Assembly (NCBI GenBank): GCA_965219665.1
Contig: CBDCOD010000018.1
Location: 32,777-96,776 of the forward strand
Source of the DNA: CBDCOD01 sp965219665
GTDB lineage: Bacteria > Pseudomonadota > Gammaproteobacteria > CAKMZV01
Direction: 5' to 3'
Length of the DNA stretch: 64,000 nt
Part shown: positions 9,373-19,301 of the stretch, piece by piece
Numbering within the stretch: the first letter of the stretch is position 1
Layout: each line of letters begins with the position of its first letter
Program-made: the position numbers and the translations under genes
Notes under the pieces: generated by a model
Seen by the model: the letters and a program-made list of their open reading frames with translations, nothing else
What the model was told of the DNA's origin: nothing
Database searches by the model: none

Positions 9373-10314
9373 ATGAAAGCAGCTGTATTAGAACGCTTCG
9401 GCGCCTCTTCTGTCCTACAAGTCAAACAACACCCTGAACCATCTTTCCACGATGACGCCGCTGTTGTAGATGTTCATTATGCCAGCATCAATCCGATTGA
9501 CTGGAAAACCCGCAAGGGCTTAGGCTGGGCAGCAGATAGCATTGCTGATAAATTGCCATGGATCTTGGGATTTGACTTCTGTGGGATTTTGACTAACCAA
9601 AGCGCAGTAGGCTCGCTCGCAGCTGGTGACTGGGTATGTGGTTTAAGCGCTGTTACTACCCACGGAGGCAGCCATGCACAGATGATTAGCGTGCCCGCAG
9701 ACACACTGTGTCAACTGCCACACAATATTAGCCCTATACAAGCAGCAGCCCTACCCTTAGCAGGCTGCACTGCATGGCAAGCATTACAAGCAGCTCAAAT
9801 CAGTTCAGGAGCATCCTGCTTAGTATTAGGAGGCGCTGGAGGCGTGGGGCACTTCGCCTGCCAAATAGCACATCACCTGGGCGCAACAGTTGATGCAACC
9901 ACCCGCTCGCATTACGATTTTTTAGAGGCTCTGGGCGTTGATAATATTATTAATCCTACTGAAACAAAATTGTCACAGAACAACTACGATGTTATCATCG
10001 ACTTGGTCGGGGCAGATTTAGGCATTGCAGCCGTTAATGCACTCAAGCCTACCGGCAGATTAATTACCTTACCAACCATCACTGCTGATGCTGTTAAAGC
10101 AGCAGCTCAACAGCAAAATAAACACGCTGAGGGTCTATTGGTCTCTGCTAAGCCTGACGACTTAAACTACCTACTAACACTTATGGCAGACGGCAAACTG
10201 TCCGCACACATCCATGCACAGTACACACTAAATGACATTCACTTGGCACATGAACTATTAGAGAGCAACCACCCCTGTGGAAAAACAATAATCTCTATCA
10301 TAGATGAGCAATAG
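9373..10314 (+). CDS. Zinc-type alcohol dehydrogenase-like / quinone oxidoreductase (MDR superfamily)
   Basis: The 313-residue protein is a medium-chain dehydrogenase/reductase with an N-terminal GroES-like domain and a C-terminal Rossmann fold whose dinucleotide loop reads LGGAGGVGHFACQIA. The structural zinc cysteine cluster of true alcohol dehydrogenases is not visible, pointing to the zinc-free NADPH-dependent quinone oxidoreductase/enone reductase branch. The substrate cannot be told from sequence. The end overlaps the start of yggS by 11 bp, so translation is likely coupled. Confidence 0.85.
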   Translation: MKAAVLERFGASSVLQVKQHPEPSFHDDAAVVDVHYASINPIDWKTRKGLGWAADSIADKLPWILGFDFCGILTNQSAVGSLAAGDWVCGLSAVTTHGGSHAQMISVPADTLCQLPHNISPIQAAALPLAGCTAWQALQAAQISSGASCLVLGGAGGVGHFACQIAHHLGATVDATTRSHYDFLEALGVDNIINPTETKLSQNNYDVIIDLVGADLGIAAVNALKPTGRLITLPTITADAVKAAAQQQNKHAEGLLVSAKPDDLNYLLTLMADGKLSAHIHAQYTLNDIHLAHELLESNHPCGKTIISIIDEQ

Positions 10315-10993
10315 CGACCCCATAGCACATAATATAGCAACCCTCCAGCAGCAAATAAAGCAGTGTTGCCAGCAGGCAAAACGCTCTCCTGACACCGTAC
10401 ACATGCTAGCGGTAAGCAAACGGCATAGCATCGAACACATTGAGCAGGCATTTCATGCAGGTCAACGGCATTTTGGCGAAAACTATTGGCAAGAACTGAC
10501 AGAGAAACAGCAGCAGCTATCACACTTACCTATCATCTGGCATTACATTGGTAAAATACAAAGCCGCAAAGCACCCAGCATTGGCGCACACGTTGATTGG
10601 GTACACTCTGTTGACAGCATTAAAGTAGCACAGCGGCTTGTTGCCAGCCGCACGCATGAGCAAGGCGCATTAAACTGCTTTTTGCAAATCAATTTAGATC
10701 GCGAACCACAAAAATCCGGACTATTAACTGAAGAAATTACCTCGTTTTTAGAGCATGTTTACACACTGGATTTGCTACAGATTAGAGGTCTTATGATACT
10801 CCCGTCTGCACAGCATGATGCACGTAAACGCTTTTCGCAATTGGCAGCCTTACAGGCACAACTGGCAACCCAATTTCCCCAAGGGGCATGGGATCACCTG
10901 TCTATGGGCATGAGCGCAGATTGGCAACAAGCCATTGCTGCTGGTGCTACTTTCATCCGCCTCGGCACTGCTGTTTTTGGTCAAAGACTTTAG
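10304..10993 (+). CDS. yggS: PLP homeostasis protein (YggS/PROSC family)
   Basis: This is a pyridoxal-phosphate-binding TIM-barrel protein that buffers free PLP and affects amino-acid and vitamin B6 balance; it has no known catalytic activity. The 229-residue protein has the PLP-lysine segment MLAVSKRHS followed by FGENYWQE, and the phosphate-binding C-terminal motif MGMSADWQQAI...FIRLGTAVFG. The start overlaps the preceding oxidoreductase gene by 11 bp. The usual neighbours of yggS in Gammaproteobacteria (pilT, proC) are not present here. Confidence 0.94.
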   Translation: MSNSDPIAHNIATLQQQIKQCCQQAKRSPDTVHMLAVSKRHSIEHIEQAFHAGQRHFGENYWQELTEKQQQLSHLPIIWHYIGKIQSRKAPSIGAHVDWVHSVDSIKVAQRLVASRTHEQGALNCFLQINLDREPQKSGLLTEEITSFLEHVYTLDLLQIRGLMILPSAQHDARKRFSQLAALQAQLATQFPQGAWDHLSMGMSADWQQAIAAGATFIRLGTAVFGQRL

Positions 10994-11128
10994 ACACTGC
11001 GACTCCGATTGCTGGATACTGAGACTGCACTGTATTTTGTGCAGCATGACAAGAACTTCGCGCACCTTAAGTATTTTATTGAAATGAAAAAATATCCCAT
11101 ATAGCTATCTCACGTTACAATAACGACC

Positions 11129-11665
11129 ATGCTACTATCCATGCATCAATTCCTTGCAAAAATATGCCGCTTTATAGGCGCCGTTTCCAGCGTGCTGATT
11201 ATTTTGTTGATGCTGAATATATGCTACGATGTTTTTACGCGCTATGTACTCAATGATGTATCCATCGGCATGCAAGAGTTAGAGTGGCATTTGTTTGCAA
11301 CCGCTTTTCTTTTTGGCATTACGTATGCCATTGTTGATGACGGGCATGTACGCGTTGACTTTCTCTATGAGCGTCTTAGCACCACCAAGCAGGCATGGAT
11401 TGATATTGGCGGCACGTGCATTTTTCTGATACCTTTTGCAGCATTGATTATGTGGTACGGCATTGACTACACGCACCAAGCCTACACATTGGGCGAAACC
11501 TCTGGCGATCCAGGTGGTTTACCGCACCGTTGGATTATAAAAGGCATGATACCCTTGTCTGCTGCTTTTATGCTACTTGCAGCAGCCTTTATTTTGGTAC
11601 AGAGCATCGGCATACTCCGTGGAGTAATTAATCCGAAAAACACTATAAAGGAGCACTTCTCATGA
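11129..11665 (+). CDS. TRAP transporter small permease (DctQ family)
   Basis: This is the small membrane subunit of a tripartite ATP-independent periplasmic transporter, normally driving sodium-coupled uptake of carboxylates or related compounds with DctM and a binding protein. The 178-residue protein has four hydrophobic segments and the usual features (EWHLFATAFLFGITYA, then DDGHVRVDFLYE). It overlaps the large permease by 4 bp (ATGA). No binding-protein gene is adjacent, which is unusual. A TACAAT hexamer at 11116-11121 lies 7 bp before the ATG. Confidence 0.9.
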   Translation: MLLSMHQFLAKICRFIGAVSSVLIILLMLNICYDVFTRYVLNDVSIGMQELEWHLFATAFLFGITYAIVDDGHVRVDFLYERLSTTKQAWIDIGGTCIFLIPFAALIMWYGIDYTHQAYTLGETSGDPGGLPHRWIIKGMIPLSAAFMLLAAAFILVQSIGILRGVINPKNTIKEHFS

Positions 11666-12945
11666 TTGGCATTTTCATGTTTTTTGCTGCCCTACTCCTG
11701 CTATTATTCGGCTTTCCTGTCGCCTTCACTTTTGGTGGGGTTGCGCTCATTTTTGGCGTGTTATCTGAGGGGATTGACATATTCGCCTTCATGCCTTTTA
11801 GAATTTTCAACATTATGACCAACTCCGTACTCATGGCGGTACCTTTGTTTGTTTTCATGGGTGTGGTGTTGCAAAAAACACGTCTGGCAGAACAGCTATT
11901 AGAAGCAATGGGACAACTGTTTGGTCCAGTACGTGGCGGCTTGGCTATTTCTACTATTCTGGTGGGCGCACTATTAGCAGCCTCTACTGGTGTAGTTGGT
12001 GCATCCGTAGTTGCTATGGGGCTTATCTCCCTACCTATTATGCTGAAATATCGTTATGAAAAAACCTTAGCTTGTGGAACCATTTGTGGTGCAGGTACAT
12101 TGGGACAGGTGATACCACCCTCTATTGTCCTCATTATCTTAGGGGATGTGTTAGGACTGCCAGTTGGTGATTTATTTCAAGCAGCCATCTTACCAAGTGC
12201 TGTGCTAGTCGGATGCTACATTGCCTTTATTCTCGTCTATGCCTTTATGTATCCCGATAAAGCACCCAGAATACCCGCACTTAGTGATGAAACGCGCACA
12301 CAAATCATTAGCAAAGCACTTAAAGCAATCATCCCCCCCCTGCTCCTGATTTTAGTAGTTTTAGGTTCTATTTTTAGTGGCATAGCCACGCCAACAGAAT
12401 CCTCTGCTTTAGGCGGTTTAGGTGCTATTATTCTGGCACAATTTTACGGAAAATTAAAGCTATCATTAATCTATGAGGCTGCACAGCAAACGGCAAAAAT
12501 AACTGCTATGGTTTTTGCCATTCTATTAGGAGCAACCGCCTTCTCTATGGCATTCACCTACACTGGAGGAGATTTAATTGTAGAAGAAGTACTACTGCAA
12601 CTACCTGGAGAAAAGTGGGGCTTTCTTATCTTTTCTATGATTGCAATCCTTATTCTGGGCTTTTTTATTGATTTTGTTGAAATTTCTTTTATTATTGTAC
12701 CGATACTTGCACCTGTAGCTGAGGCTTTAGGGATTAGTATGATGTGGTTTGCTATACTGATTGCCATGAACCTGCAAACTTCCTTTCTTACCCCACCTTT
12801 TGGATTTAGTCTTTTCTACCTTAAAGGTGTGGCGCCAAAAGATGTAAAAACGACCGATATTTATAAGGGGGTTATACCTTTTGTTGGTTTTCAAATTTTA
12901 GTTCTTGCCTCTATATTAGCATTCCCTGCCATTTATGGGCTATAA
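11662..12945 (+). CDS. TRAP transporter large permease (DctM family)
   Basis: This is the transport-catalysing subunit of the same TRAP system as the preceding gene. The 427-residue protein has about 12 hydrophobic segments and characteristic DctM elements, including the N-terminal FGFPVAFTFGGVA, the GTICGAGTLGQVIPPSIVL segment, ATPTESSALGG, and the C-terminal MNLQTSFLTPPFGFSLFYLKG. The segments LTPPFGF and GAGTLGQVIPPS point to the branch that handles carboxylate-like solutes, but the substrate is unknown. A run of eight C at 12333-12340 lies inside the gene in the AIIPPLL segment. The missing DctP must be encoded elsewhere, if the system works. Confidence 0.93.
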   Translation: MIGIFMFFAALLLLLFGFPVAFTFGGVALIFGVLSEGIDIFAFMPFRIFNIMTNSVLMAVPLFVFMGVVLQKTRLAEQLLEAMGQLFGPVRGGLAISTILVGALLAASTGVVGASVVAMGLISLPIMLKYRYEKTLACGTICGAGTLGQVIPPSIVLIILGDVLGLPVGDLFQAAILPSAVLVGCYIAFILVYAFMYPDKAPRIPALSDETRTQIISKALKAIIPPLLLILVVLGSIFSGIATPTESSALGGLGAIILAQFYGKLKLSLIYEAAQQTAKITAMVFAILLGATAFSMAFTYTGGDLIVEEVLLQLPGEKWGFLIFSMIAILILGFFIDFVEISFIIVPILAPVAEALGISMMWFAILIAMNLQTSFLTPPFGFSLFYLKGVAPKDVKTTDIYKGVIPFVGFQILVLASILAFPAIYGL

Positions 12946-13008
12946 CCTCATTCGATCTGTTCTGCTATAATAGCACTATTCCACTACAGATACACACTAC
13001 AGACAAGC

Positions 13009-13485
13009 ATGAGTACACTACCTATAACCAAGGCGGGTATTACAAAACTACGCCACGAATTGGAACACCTCAAAAACGTCAAACGTCCTGAAGTTATTAC
13101 TGCTATTAGTGAAGCCAGAGCGCACGGTGATCTCAAAGAGAATGCCGAATACCATGCAGCACGCGAGCAGCAAGGCTTTATTGAAGGGCGGATCAAAGAG
13201 TTAGAGGGCGTAATCGGTTCATCGCAAGTCATTGATGTTGCCTCGCTCAATGCAGGGGATAAAATCGTTTTTGGAGCAACTGTAACGCTAATCAATGTAG
13301 AAACTGACCAAGAAACCACCTACAAAATCGTTGGTGAATACGAGGCAGACATCAATCAAAATCAAATTTCTATAACCTCCCCCTTGGCGCGCGGTCTCAT
13401 TGGTAGAATGCTAGGCGATATTGCCACTATCAATACGCCTCAGTCCAAAGTGGAATACGAAATTACTGCGGTTAGTTACCAATAA
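13009..13485 (+). CDS. greA: Transcription elongation factor GreA
   Basis: GreA rescues backtracked RNA polymerase by stimulating transcript cleavage. The 158-residue protein has the N-terminal coiled-coil (TKLRHELEHLKNV) whose tip carries the acidic pair near GDLKENAEYHAAREQQ, and a C-terminal FKBP-like domain (ISITSPLARGLIGRMLGD). A TATAAT-type hexamer (CTATAATAGC, around 12965-12972) precedes it and probably belongs to its promoter. It is followed after 29 bp by gltX. Confidence 0.97.
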   Translation: MSTLPITKAGITKLRHELEHLKNVKRPEVITAISEARAHGDLKENAEYHAAREQQGFIEGRIKELEGVIGSSQVIDVASLNAGDKIVFGATVTLINVETDQETTYKIVGEYEADINQNQISITSPLARGLIGRMLGDIATINTPQSKVEYEITAVSYQ

Positions 13486-13514
13486 ATCATACCACCCCCT
13501 AAATACAAACTACT

Positions 13515-14909
13515 TTGAACGTTAGAACACGATTTGCACCAAGCCCAACTGGCTTTTTGCACATTGGCGGCGCGCGCACCGCCCTGTTTAATTGGCTCTA
13601 CGCACGTCACCACCAAGGCACCTTCATCCTCAGAATAGAAGACAGCGATCAGCAACGCTCAACCCAGCAATCTATCGATGCTATCCTACAAGGCATGGAA
13701 TGGCTCGGGTTAGACTATGATGAACCCCTTGTATATCAAAGCGAACGCACCGCACGTTATCAAACGGTCATTCAGCAACTATTAGCAAGCGGCCATGCCT
13801 ATTATTGTTATACCTCTACCGAAGAATTAGACACTTTGCGCAACGAGCAAATAGAACGAGGAGAAAAACCACGTTATGATGGACGTTGGCGTGATAACAC
13901 ACAAACGCCACCTGCTGATATTAAGCCTGTAGTGCGCTTCAAGACTCCACAAGAAGGCTACATCAGTTACATGGATGCTATTCATGGCGACATCACTATA
14001 GCCAATAGTGAGTTAGATGACTTGGTAATTGCACGTGCTGATGGAAGCCCTACCTATAATCTCACGGTTGTAGTCGATGATATAGATATGGCCATCACTC
14101 ATATTATTCGTGGGGACGATCATATCAATAATACACCAAGACAACTACACATCTACCAAGCACTGAGCGCAACACCGCCTATTTTTGCCCATACACCTAT
14201 GGTTCTGGGTAATGATGGCACACGCCTATCCAAACGGCATGGCGCGGTCAGTGTATTAGCCTATCAAGAGGCAGGGTATTTGCCTGAGGCATTCATTAAC
14301 CAATTAGCACGTTTAGGTTGGTCACATGGCAATCAAGAAGTGTTTTCTCGCGATGAATTGATTGCATTGTTTGATATACAACACATTAACAAATCCGCTG
14401 CAAGTTTTGATACAGACAAGCTCAATTGGTTGAATACAACCTACCTCAAAACATGCACTTTTACCAGCATACGAAACGACCTGATTGCACAGTATCAAAA
14501 AATAGGCATAAACACAGATTTTGACACCCTACCCCTACAGGCTATTTTTAACGCACTATCTGATCGGCACCATACTTTAGCCGCTATTGCAGCCAACAGC
14601 TTATATTTTATGCAAGATATTACGCTTGACTCTCATTTGCTTGACAAGCACCGTAATCCAGCACTAAAAGCAGCACTAACTACCTTATCAGCCAATCTAA
14701 AGACCCTAAATGACTGGGAAGAAGACGCTATTTTTAGCGCCATAAAACAAATAGCAAAAGCGCACACCTTAAAGGTCGGGCAAATAGGCATGCCCATTCG
14801 CCTTGCTTTAAGTGGGGTTGAAAACACCCCCTCAATAGGTCTGATTGCCATGCTGCTTGGCAAAGAAAAAACGCTACAGCGTATAGGCAACTGCGCTGCG
14901 CTGCTATAA
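13515..14909 (+). CDS. gltX: Glutamyl-tRNA synthetase
   Basis: This is a class I aminoacyl-tRNA synthetase charging tRNA-Glu. The 464-residue protein has the HIGH-type motif in RFAPSPTGFLHIGGARTALF and the KMSKS-type loop as RLSKRHGAVSV. The start is a TTG codon (13515-13517), because the protein aligns with family members from NVRTRFAPSP and no ATG lies at a suitable place. The Shine-Dalgarno match is weak. Glutamyl-tRNA is also the substrate of HemA, encoded at 53144. Confidence 0.96.
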   Translation: MNVRTRFAPSPTGFLHIGGARTALFNWLYARHHQGTFILRIEDSDQQRSTQQSIDAILQGMEWLGLDYDEPLVYQSERTARYQTVIQQLLASGHAYYCYTSTEELDTLRNEQIERGEKPRYDGRWRDNTQTPPADIKPVVRFKTPQEGYISYMDAIHGDITIANSELDDLVIARADGSPTYNLTVVVDDIDMAITHIIRGDDHINNTPRQLHIYQALSATPPIFAHTPMVLGNDGTRLSKRHGAVSVLAYQEAGYLPEAFINQLARLGWSHGNQEVFSRDELIALFDIQHINKSAASFDTDKLNWLNTTYLKTCTFTSIRNDLIAQYQKIGINTDFDTLPLQAIFNALSDRHHTLAAIAANSLYFMQDITLDSHLLDKHRNPALKAALTTLSANLKTLNDWEEDAIFSAIKQIAKAHTLKVGQIGMPIRLALSGVENTPSIGLIAMLLGKEKTLQRIGNCAALL

Positions 14910-15019
14910 ACTGTTAGTAGGCGTTATAATGCACGCTGCAATTTTATTGAAATATTAAACAGTAGGCATGCTTTGCCTGCATAACACACTCTTAAATTAA
15001 TGAAGAATATTGGAAATTT

Positions 15020-15235
15020 ATGGCAAAAGATGTTATTGAAATGGAAGGACGGGTTACTGAAGTTTTACCAAATACCACCTTCAAAGTTGAATTAGATAAT
15101 GGGCATACTATCAATGCACATATATCAGGGAAAATACGCAAGCACTACATTCGTGTATTAAATGGTGACCGTGTACGCGTTGAAGTCAGCCCATACGACT
15201 TAACGAAAGGGCGTATCGTTTATCGTGCCAAATAA
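15020..15235 (+). CDS. infA: Translation initiation factor IF-1
   Basis: IF-1 is a one-domain OB-fold protein that binds the ribosomal A site during initiation. The 71-residue product begins MAKDVIEMEGRV and contains the conserved FKVELDNGH and HISGKIRKHYIRVLNGDRV segments. The upstream gap (14910-15019) contains a TTATAATGC element near 14931-14939 that fits a -10 box. Short inverted repeat AGCCACA/TGTGGCT at 15257-15280 follows the gene. Confidence 0.97.
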   Translation: MAKDVIEMEGRVTEVLPNTTFKVELDNGHTINAHISGKIRKHYIRVLNGDRVRVEVSPYDLTKGRIVYRAK

Positions 15236-15256
15236 TGACATCTAACAATGGATGCT

Positions 15257-15280
15257 AGCCACATCTCTCATGCTGTGGCT
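15257..15280 (+). terminator. Weak stem-loop after infA
   Basis: A 7-bp perfect stem (AGCCACA / TGTGGCT) with a 10-nt loop lies 21 bp after the infA stop. There is no clear U-tract, so a terminator role is only a guess. Confidence 0.3.
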
Positions 15281-15351
15281 GCCTCTTCAAGCTCACCTAA
15301 GCCCGCACTGCCTAATCCTGCATAGAATATGCGCTCATTTCCTATAAGACT

Positions 15352-16485
15352 ATGGGTATTTTAGCAACAGAAAACACCCTCACATTACTGCTACTCCTTT
15401 GCGGCATGTTGCTTGCACAATTTATTTTGTGGCGCAGCACGCGATATATTCTAAAAGCAATTTTGCCTACATTATCTGCCGAAGGCGAAGAGTATCGCAA
15501 AAAACTGTCCATACCTATTTTTCTCCTCTACTTCCTAATCGTTAGCTATGTTGGCATAGCACTGAGCAGTTACTGGATAACAGATTTATTTATTCCGAGT
15601 TGGCTCTTTAGTATGAGCCAAGCACTCAGTGTGGCGCTTGCCCTTTGGCTTGGTATATTAGCCATACGCTGGACAGGGTACTGGCTTGCCAAGAAAAAGC
15701 GCGACAATAAACAATGGCGTACTAATATATCTGGCTTTGAGAATTTCTCTATTACCCTATTAGTTCTATTTGGCACTATGACCTTGCTGCAAACGTTAGG
15801 CTATGACTTATCTGGCGTGCTTGCAGTTGGTGGTATTGCTGGTATCGCAATTGGTTTAGCTGCACGTGATATGCTTGCTAATTTTTTTGGCGGCTTTTTA
15901 TTATATTTAGATAAGCCCTTTGCTGTAGGGGACTGGGTACGCTCTCCAGATAAGCAAATTGAAGGAACAGTAGAACACATAGGCATTCGCCAAACCAAAG
16001 TCCGCACTTTTGATAAACGTCCTCTCTATGTCCCAAACGCACTGTTTACTAACATTGTGCTGGAAAATCCCTCAAGAATGAGCAATCGTAGAATTTATGA
16101 AAAATTTGGGCTGCGCTACGACGACGCTGCTATTTTAGAAAATATATTGCATGATATTGAGCAATGGCTGCGAGCACAAGATTTTATTGATCAAAACGAA
16201 ACGCTCATGGTGAATTTTGACTGCTTTAGCGAGAGTGCACTGGAATGTTTTATTTATACCTTTACCATTACAACCGACTGGGTAGAATTTCACCAAATCA
16301 AACAGAAAGTGCTATTGGAAATGCTTAACATCATCTCAAAATATGGTGCGCAGTGTGCCTTCCCCACACAGACTTTAGACATCCCACCACCTGCTTTGTC
16401 TCTTGCACAACAAGAACCCGAATCAGGAAAACTGAGCACTGATGAGGAAGGCGCGTTCATTGCGCGACAATACGGCAAAAAATAG
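15352..16485 (+). CDS. MscS-family mechanosensitive ion channel
   Basis: The 377-residue inner-membrane protein has four or so N-terminal membrane segments and the MscS pore and beta-domain signature GGIAGIAIGLAARDML followed by FFGGFLLYLDKPFAVGDWV. Channels of this family open under membrane tension to release solutes on osmotic downshock. The C-terminal ~120 residues form the cytoplasmic domain. The stop codon overlaps the GTG start of glnE by one base (TAGTG), so the two are probably co-translated. Confidence 0.9.
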   Translation: MGILATENTLTLLLLLCGMLLAQFILWRSTRYILKAILPTLSAEGEEYRKKLSIPIFLLYFLIVSYVGIALSSYWITDLFIPSWLFSMSQALSVALALWLGILAIRWTGYWLAKKKRDNKQWRTNISGFENFSITLLVLFGTMTLLQTLGYDLSGVLAVGGIAGIAIGLAARDMLANFFGGFLLYLDKPFAVGDWVRSPDKQIEGTVEHIGIRQTKVRTFDKRPLYVPNALFTNIVLENPSRMSNRRIYEKFGLRYDDAAILENILHDIEQWLRAQDFIDQNETLMVNFDCFSESALECFIYTFTITTDWVEFHQIKQKVLLEMLNIISKYGAQCAFPTQTLDIPPPALSLAQQEPESGKLSTDEEGAFIARQYGKK

Positions 16486-19166
16486 TGCTTGACACACAAC
16501 TACATACACCTTTTCTACAACAAACAATTAAGCAATGTTTTGAAGGCAATGTAGAATCCTTTAATGCTTTCGTCAAGCAGCCCTTACCGGCAGATTGGTC
16601 TGCATACCTCAACCAGCACATCACAACAGATACCATTTCACCAGATCAGTTACGCAACCACCTCTGCCGACTTAGAAAGCAAATACACGCATGGATTATG
16701 GTGCAAGATCTGTCTGCGGCTATTGACTGCAAACGTACTTGTTTAGAGCTATCAAGAATAGCTGATGCTTTTATTATTTGGGTAGAAAATTACCACTATG
16801 AATTACTGATACAACGCTATGGCATACCGCGGGACATGCACGGGAATGCTATGCGCATGATTGTGTTAGGCATGGGCAAATTAGGCGGAGAAGAATTAAA
16901 TTTCTCCTCAGACATTGACTTAATTATGCTCTACCCTAATGAAGGCGAATGCCTTGCTGAAAGCGGCAGAAAAACAGAAGCAAATGCTTTTTTCTTGCGC
17001 CTTGGACAAGCGGTTGCTCGGATGCTACACGAACCCTGTCAAAATGGCTTTGTTTTTAGAGTAGATATGCGACTCAGACCTTTTGGAAAAGCAGGAGCTA
17101 AGGTATGCAATTTTGGAGCATTAGAGTGGTACTATCAAAGCCACGCACGCGCATGGGAGCGTTTTGCTTTAGGCAAAGCACGCGCTATCACGGGTATAGA
17201 TAGCCACATTAAAAACATGCACAACTTACTCAATGCCTTTGTATATAGACGCTACTTAGACTTTAATATCCTTGAAGACTTGCGCGATACTAAAGCGTTA
17301 ATCGTCCAGCAAACGCTCTCTACAGGCAATTGGAATGTAAAACTGGGAGACGGTGGCATACGCGAAATAGAATTTTTTCTCCAATCCTTCCAACTCATCT
17401 ACGGAGGGCGCAACCTTAACATACGTGCTAAAGGCGCTGGAAGTGCCCTGCGGCAACTCATAGAGCACGATTTTATTGAAAAACCTGTCGGTGTACAGCT
17501 GTTAAAAGATTTCTATTTTCTACGCGCTTTAGAAAATCGCCTGCAATACTGGGAAGAACAGCAAACACACACACTGCCGTCCTCACAGTTAGAACAAGTA
17601 TGGTTAGCGCATAGTTTAGGATTCAAAAATTATGCTGCATTAGAGCACTCTATTACCGCAATACGTCAGCGCGTCAGTGCGTTGTTTGCCATGATAGCAA
17701 AATCCACCACCCAAGGAGTAGATTGGCTATCATTATCTGCAGAGCAACAACAACTGCAACTGGCACATCAAAACCCGGCATGGCTAATCATTTTTGCTGA
17801 TTTTTGCGAAAGCAATGCGGTACAGCAAGCCTCTCAGCGCAGTAAAAAACGCATCAATAACTTACTCAATCAGATAATAGCGGAGGCAACCCCAACTAAA
17901 CCGTTAGCAGACACTGATGCCCTGCGGCGATGCTTAGATGTGCTCAAAGCCGCTGTTAAGCGTAGCACCTACTTAGCACTGTTAGATGAAAATAGCACCG
18001 CATTTTCTGCCCTGCTCAAAGCAACCACTCTAAGCCCTTTCCTAAGCCAAGAGTTAACCAATAGCCCCGCGCTAATGGATTTGTTCCTCTCACCTTTGGT
18101 TTTTGAAACAACACCCAATCGCGCCTCCATTAGAGAAGAGGCGAAAGCCTATGTCAGGCGCGGTAGTAACATTGAGCAGCGTTTGTATGCACTGCAAACA
18201 CTTAAGCGCCGCCAACATTTCAAGGTGGCATACGCGCATCTATATCAACGAATCCATGTTGATAAAGTAGGCCATTCATTGGCATGGACTGCAGACATTA
18301 TTGTGCGTGAAGCACTGCGAATTGGTTTAACCATGGTGGACTACTATGGCAACAATGACAGCGCAGAACAACACTTAGGCACGCTACCTATGCTTATAGT
18401 CGGATATGGCAAACTGGGTAGTTGTGAGTTAGGCTTTCATTCGGATTTAGATTTGGTTATTATCTATGATGAACACGCTGTCCATGAGGAAAGCACTTTC
18501 ATCCGCACAGCACGAAAATTTATTCAAATACTCGGAGCAACTACTATGGAAGGCTACTTGTATAACGTAGATACCCGCCTACGCCCCGAAGGAGGGTCGG
18601 GTATGCTGGTTGTTTCTTTAGAACAATTTGCACTATACCAAAAAAACAGAGCTTTACTCTGGGAAAAACAAGCACTTCTCAAAGCACGCCCCATAGCAGG
18701 CAGCACTACCTTAGCAAAAAAATTCCATAAGGTACGCAATAGTGTACTATCTGCAACTGAGTTATCCCATGATGCCATGCGCTCTCAAATCGTAGCGATG
18801 CGACAGAAAATGTACGATGCACACACTAATACCACTGGTATTGCTGCTATAAAACATAAGCACGGTGGCCTAATTGACGCAGAATTTTTAAGCCAATATC
18901 TCACACTCTGTCATATACCGCAGTGCCGCAAATTACTACGAGCACGCTCCGTGCCACTTCAACTAAAAACCTTAGCTGAATCCCACACAGCATACCAAAA
19001 ACTAGCCGAAGAGGTTACTGAAGCGTACAATATATTGCAAATGACTTTGACTAATCTGACCTTACAAAATGATAAAGCCTTAGTTGATCACCAAAGTGCT
19101 ATGCAGTGCATTGCGCACCATTATAATCAGGTATTTCAAGATAAACTGAAACCTAACGCCCGATAA
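16485..19166 (+). CDS. glnE: Bifunctional glutamine-synthetase adenylyltransferase/deadenylase
   Basis: GlnE turns glutamine synthetase off and on by adding and removing AMP, under control of PII. The 893-residue protein has two nucleotidyltransferase domains: GMGKLGGEELNFSSDIDL at about residue 129 (deadenylase half) and GYGKLGSCELGFHSDLDL at about residue 640 (adenylyltransferase half), each with the metal-binding DxD. It is somewhat shorter than the ~945-residue Escherichia coli enzyme, mainly at the N-terminus. The start is a GTG that shares one base with the mscS-like stop codon. Confidence 0.95.
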   Translation: MLDTQLHTPFLQQTIKQCFEGNVESFNAFVKQPLPADWSAYLNQHITTDTISPDQLRNHLCRLRKQIHAWIMVQDLSAAIDCKRTCLELSRIADAFIIWVENYHYELLIQRYGIPRDMHGNAMRMIVLGMGKLGGEELNFSSDIDLIMLYPNEGECLAESGRKTEANAFFLRLGQAVARMLHEPCQNGFVFRVDMRLRPFGKAGAKVCNFGALEWYYQSHARAWERFALGKARAITGIDSHIKNMHNLLNAFVYRRYLDFNILEDLRDTKALIVQQTLSTGNWNVKLGDGGIREIEFFLQSFQLIYGGRNLNIRAKGAGSALRQLIEHDFIEKPVGVQLLKDFYFLRALENRLQYWEEQQTHTLPSSQLEQVWLAHSLGFKNYAALEHSITAIRQRVSALFAMIAKSTTQGVDWLSLSAEQQQLQLAHQNPAWLIIFADFCESNAVQQASQRSKKRINNLLNQIIAEATPTKPLADTDALRRCLDVLKAAVKRSTYLALLDENSTAFSALLKATTLSPFLSQELTNSPALMDLFLSPLVFETTPNRASIREEAKAYVRRGSNIEQRLYALQTLKRRQHFKVAYAHLYQRIHVDKVGHSLAWTADIIVREALRIGLTMVDYYGNNDSAEQHLGTLPMLIVGYGKLGSCELGFHSDLDLVIIYDEHAVHEESTFIRTARKFIQILGATTMEGYLYNVDTRLRPEGGSGMLVVSLEQFALYQKNRALLWEKQALLKARPIAGSTTLAKKFHKVRNSVLSATELSHDAMRSQIVAMRQKMYDAHTNTTGIAAIKHKHGGLIDAEFLSQYLTLCHIPQCRKLLRARSVPLQLKTLAESHTAYQKLAEEVTEAYNILQMTLTNLTLQNDKALVDHQSAMQCIAHHYNQVFQDKLKPNAR

Positions 19167-19301
19167 AGAATGCTTCCCCAAACCAATGAGAGTTCGAATC
19201 ATACTGGGCGTCACGTCTGATGTATGGCTGCGCATAATAGGAACGCAGTTTTTGCTTGGCTTTTGCTATCAAAAATTAAGCCATTAAAGCGCATTCAGTC
19301 A

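Noticed and set aside
15248..15325. Small 25-codon open frame after infA (MDASHISHAVAASS...).
   Set aside because: No ribosome site, overlaps a stem-loop, low complexity; no support beyond being open.
19167..19301. tRNA-like AGTTCGAATC between glnE and xseB.
   Set aside because: The T-arm stem does not pair and no acceptor or anticodon stems can be formed around it.
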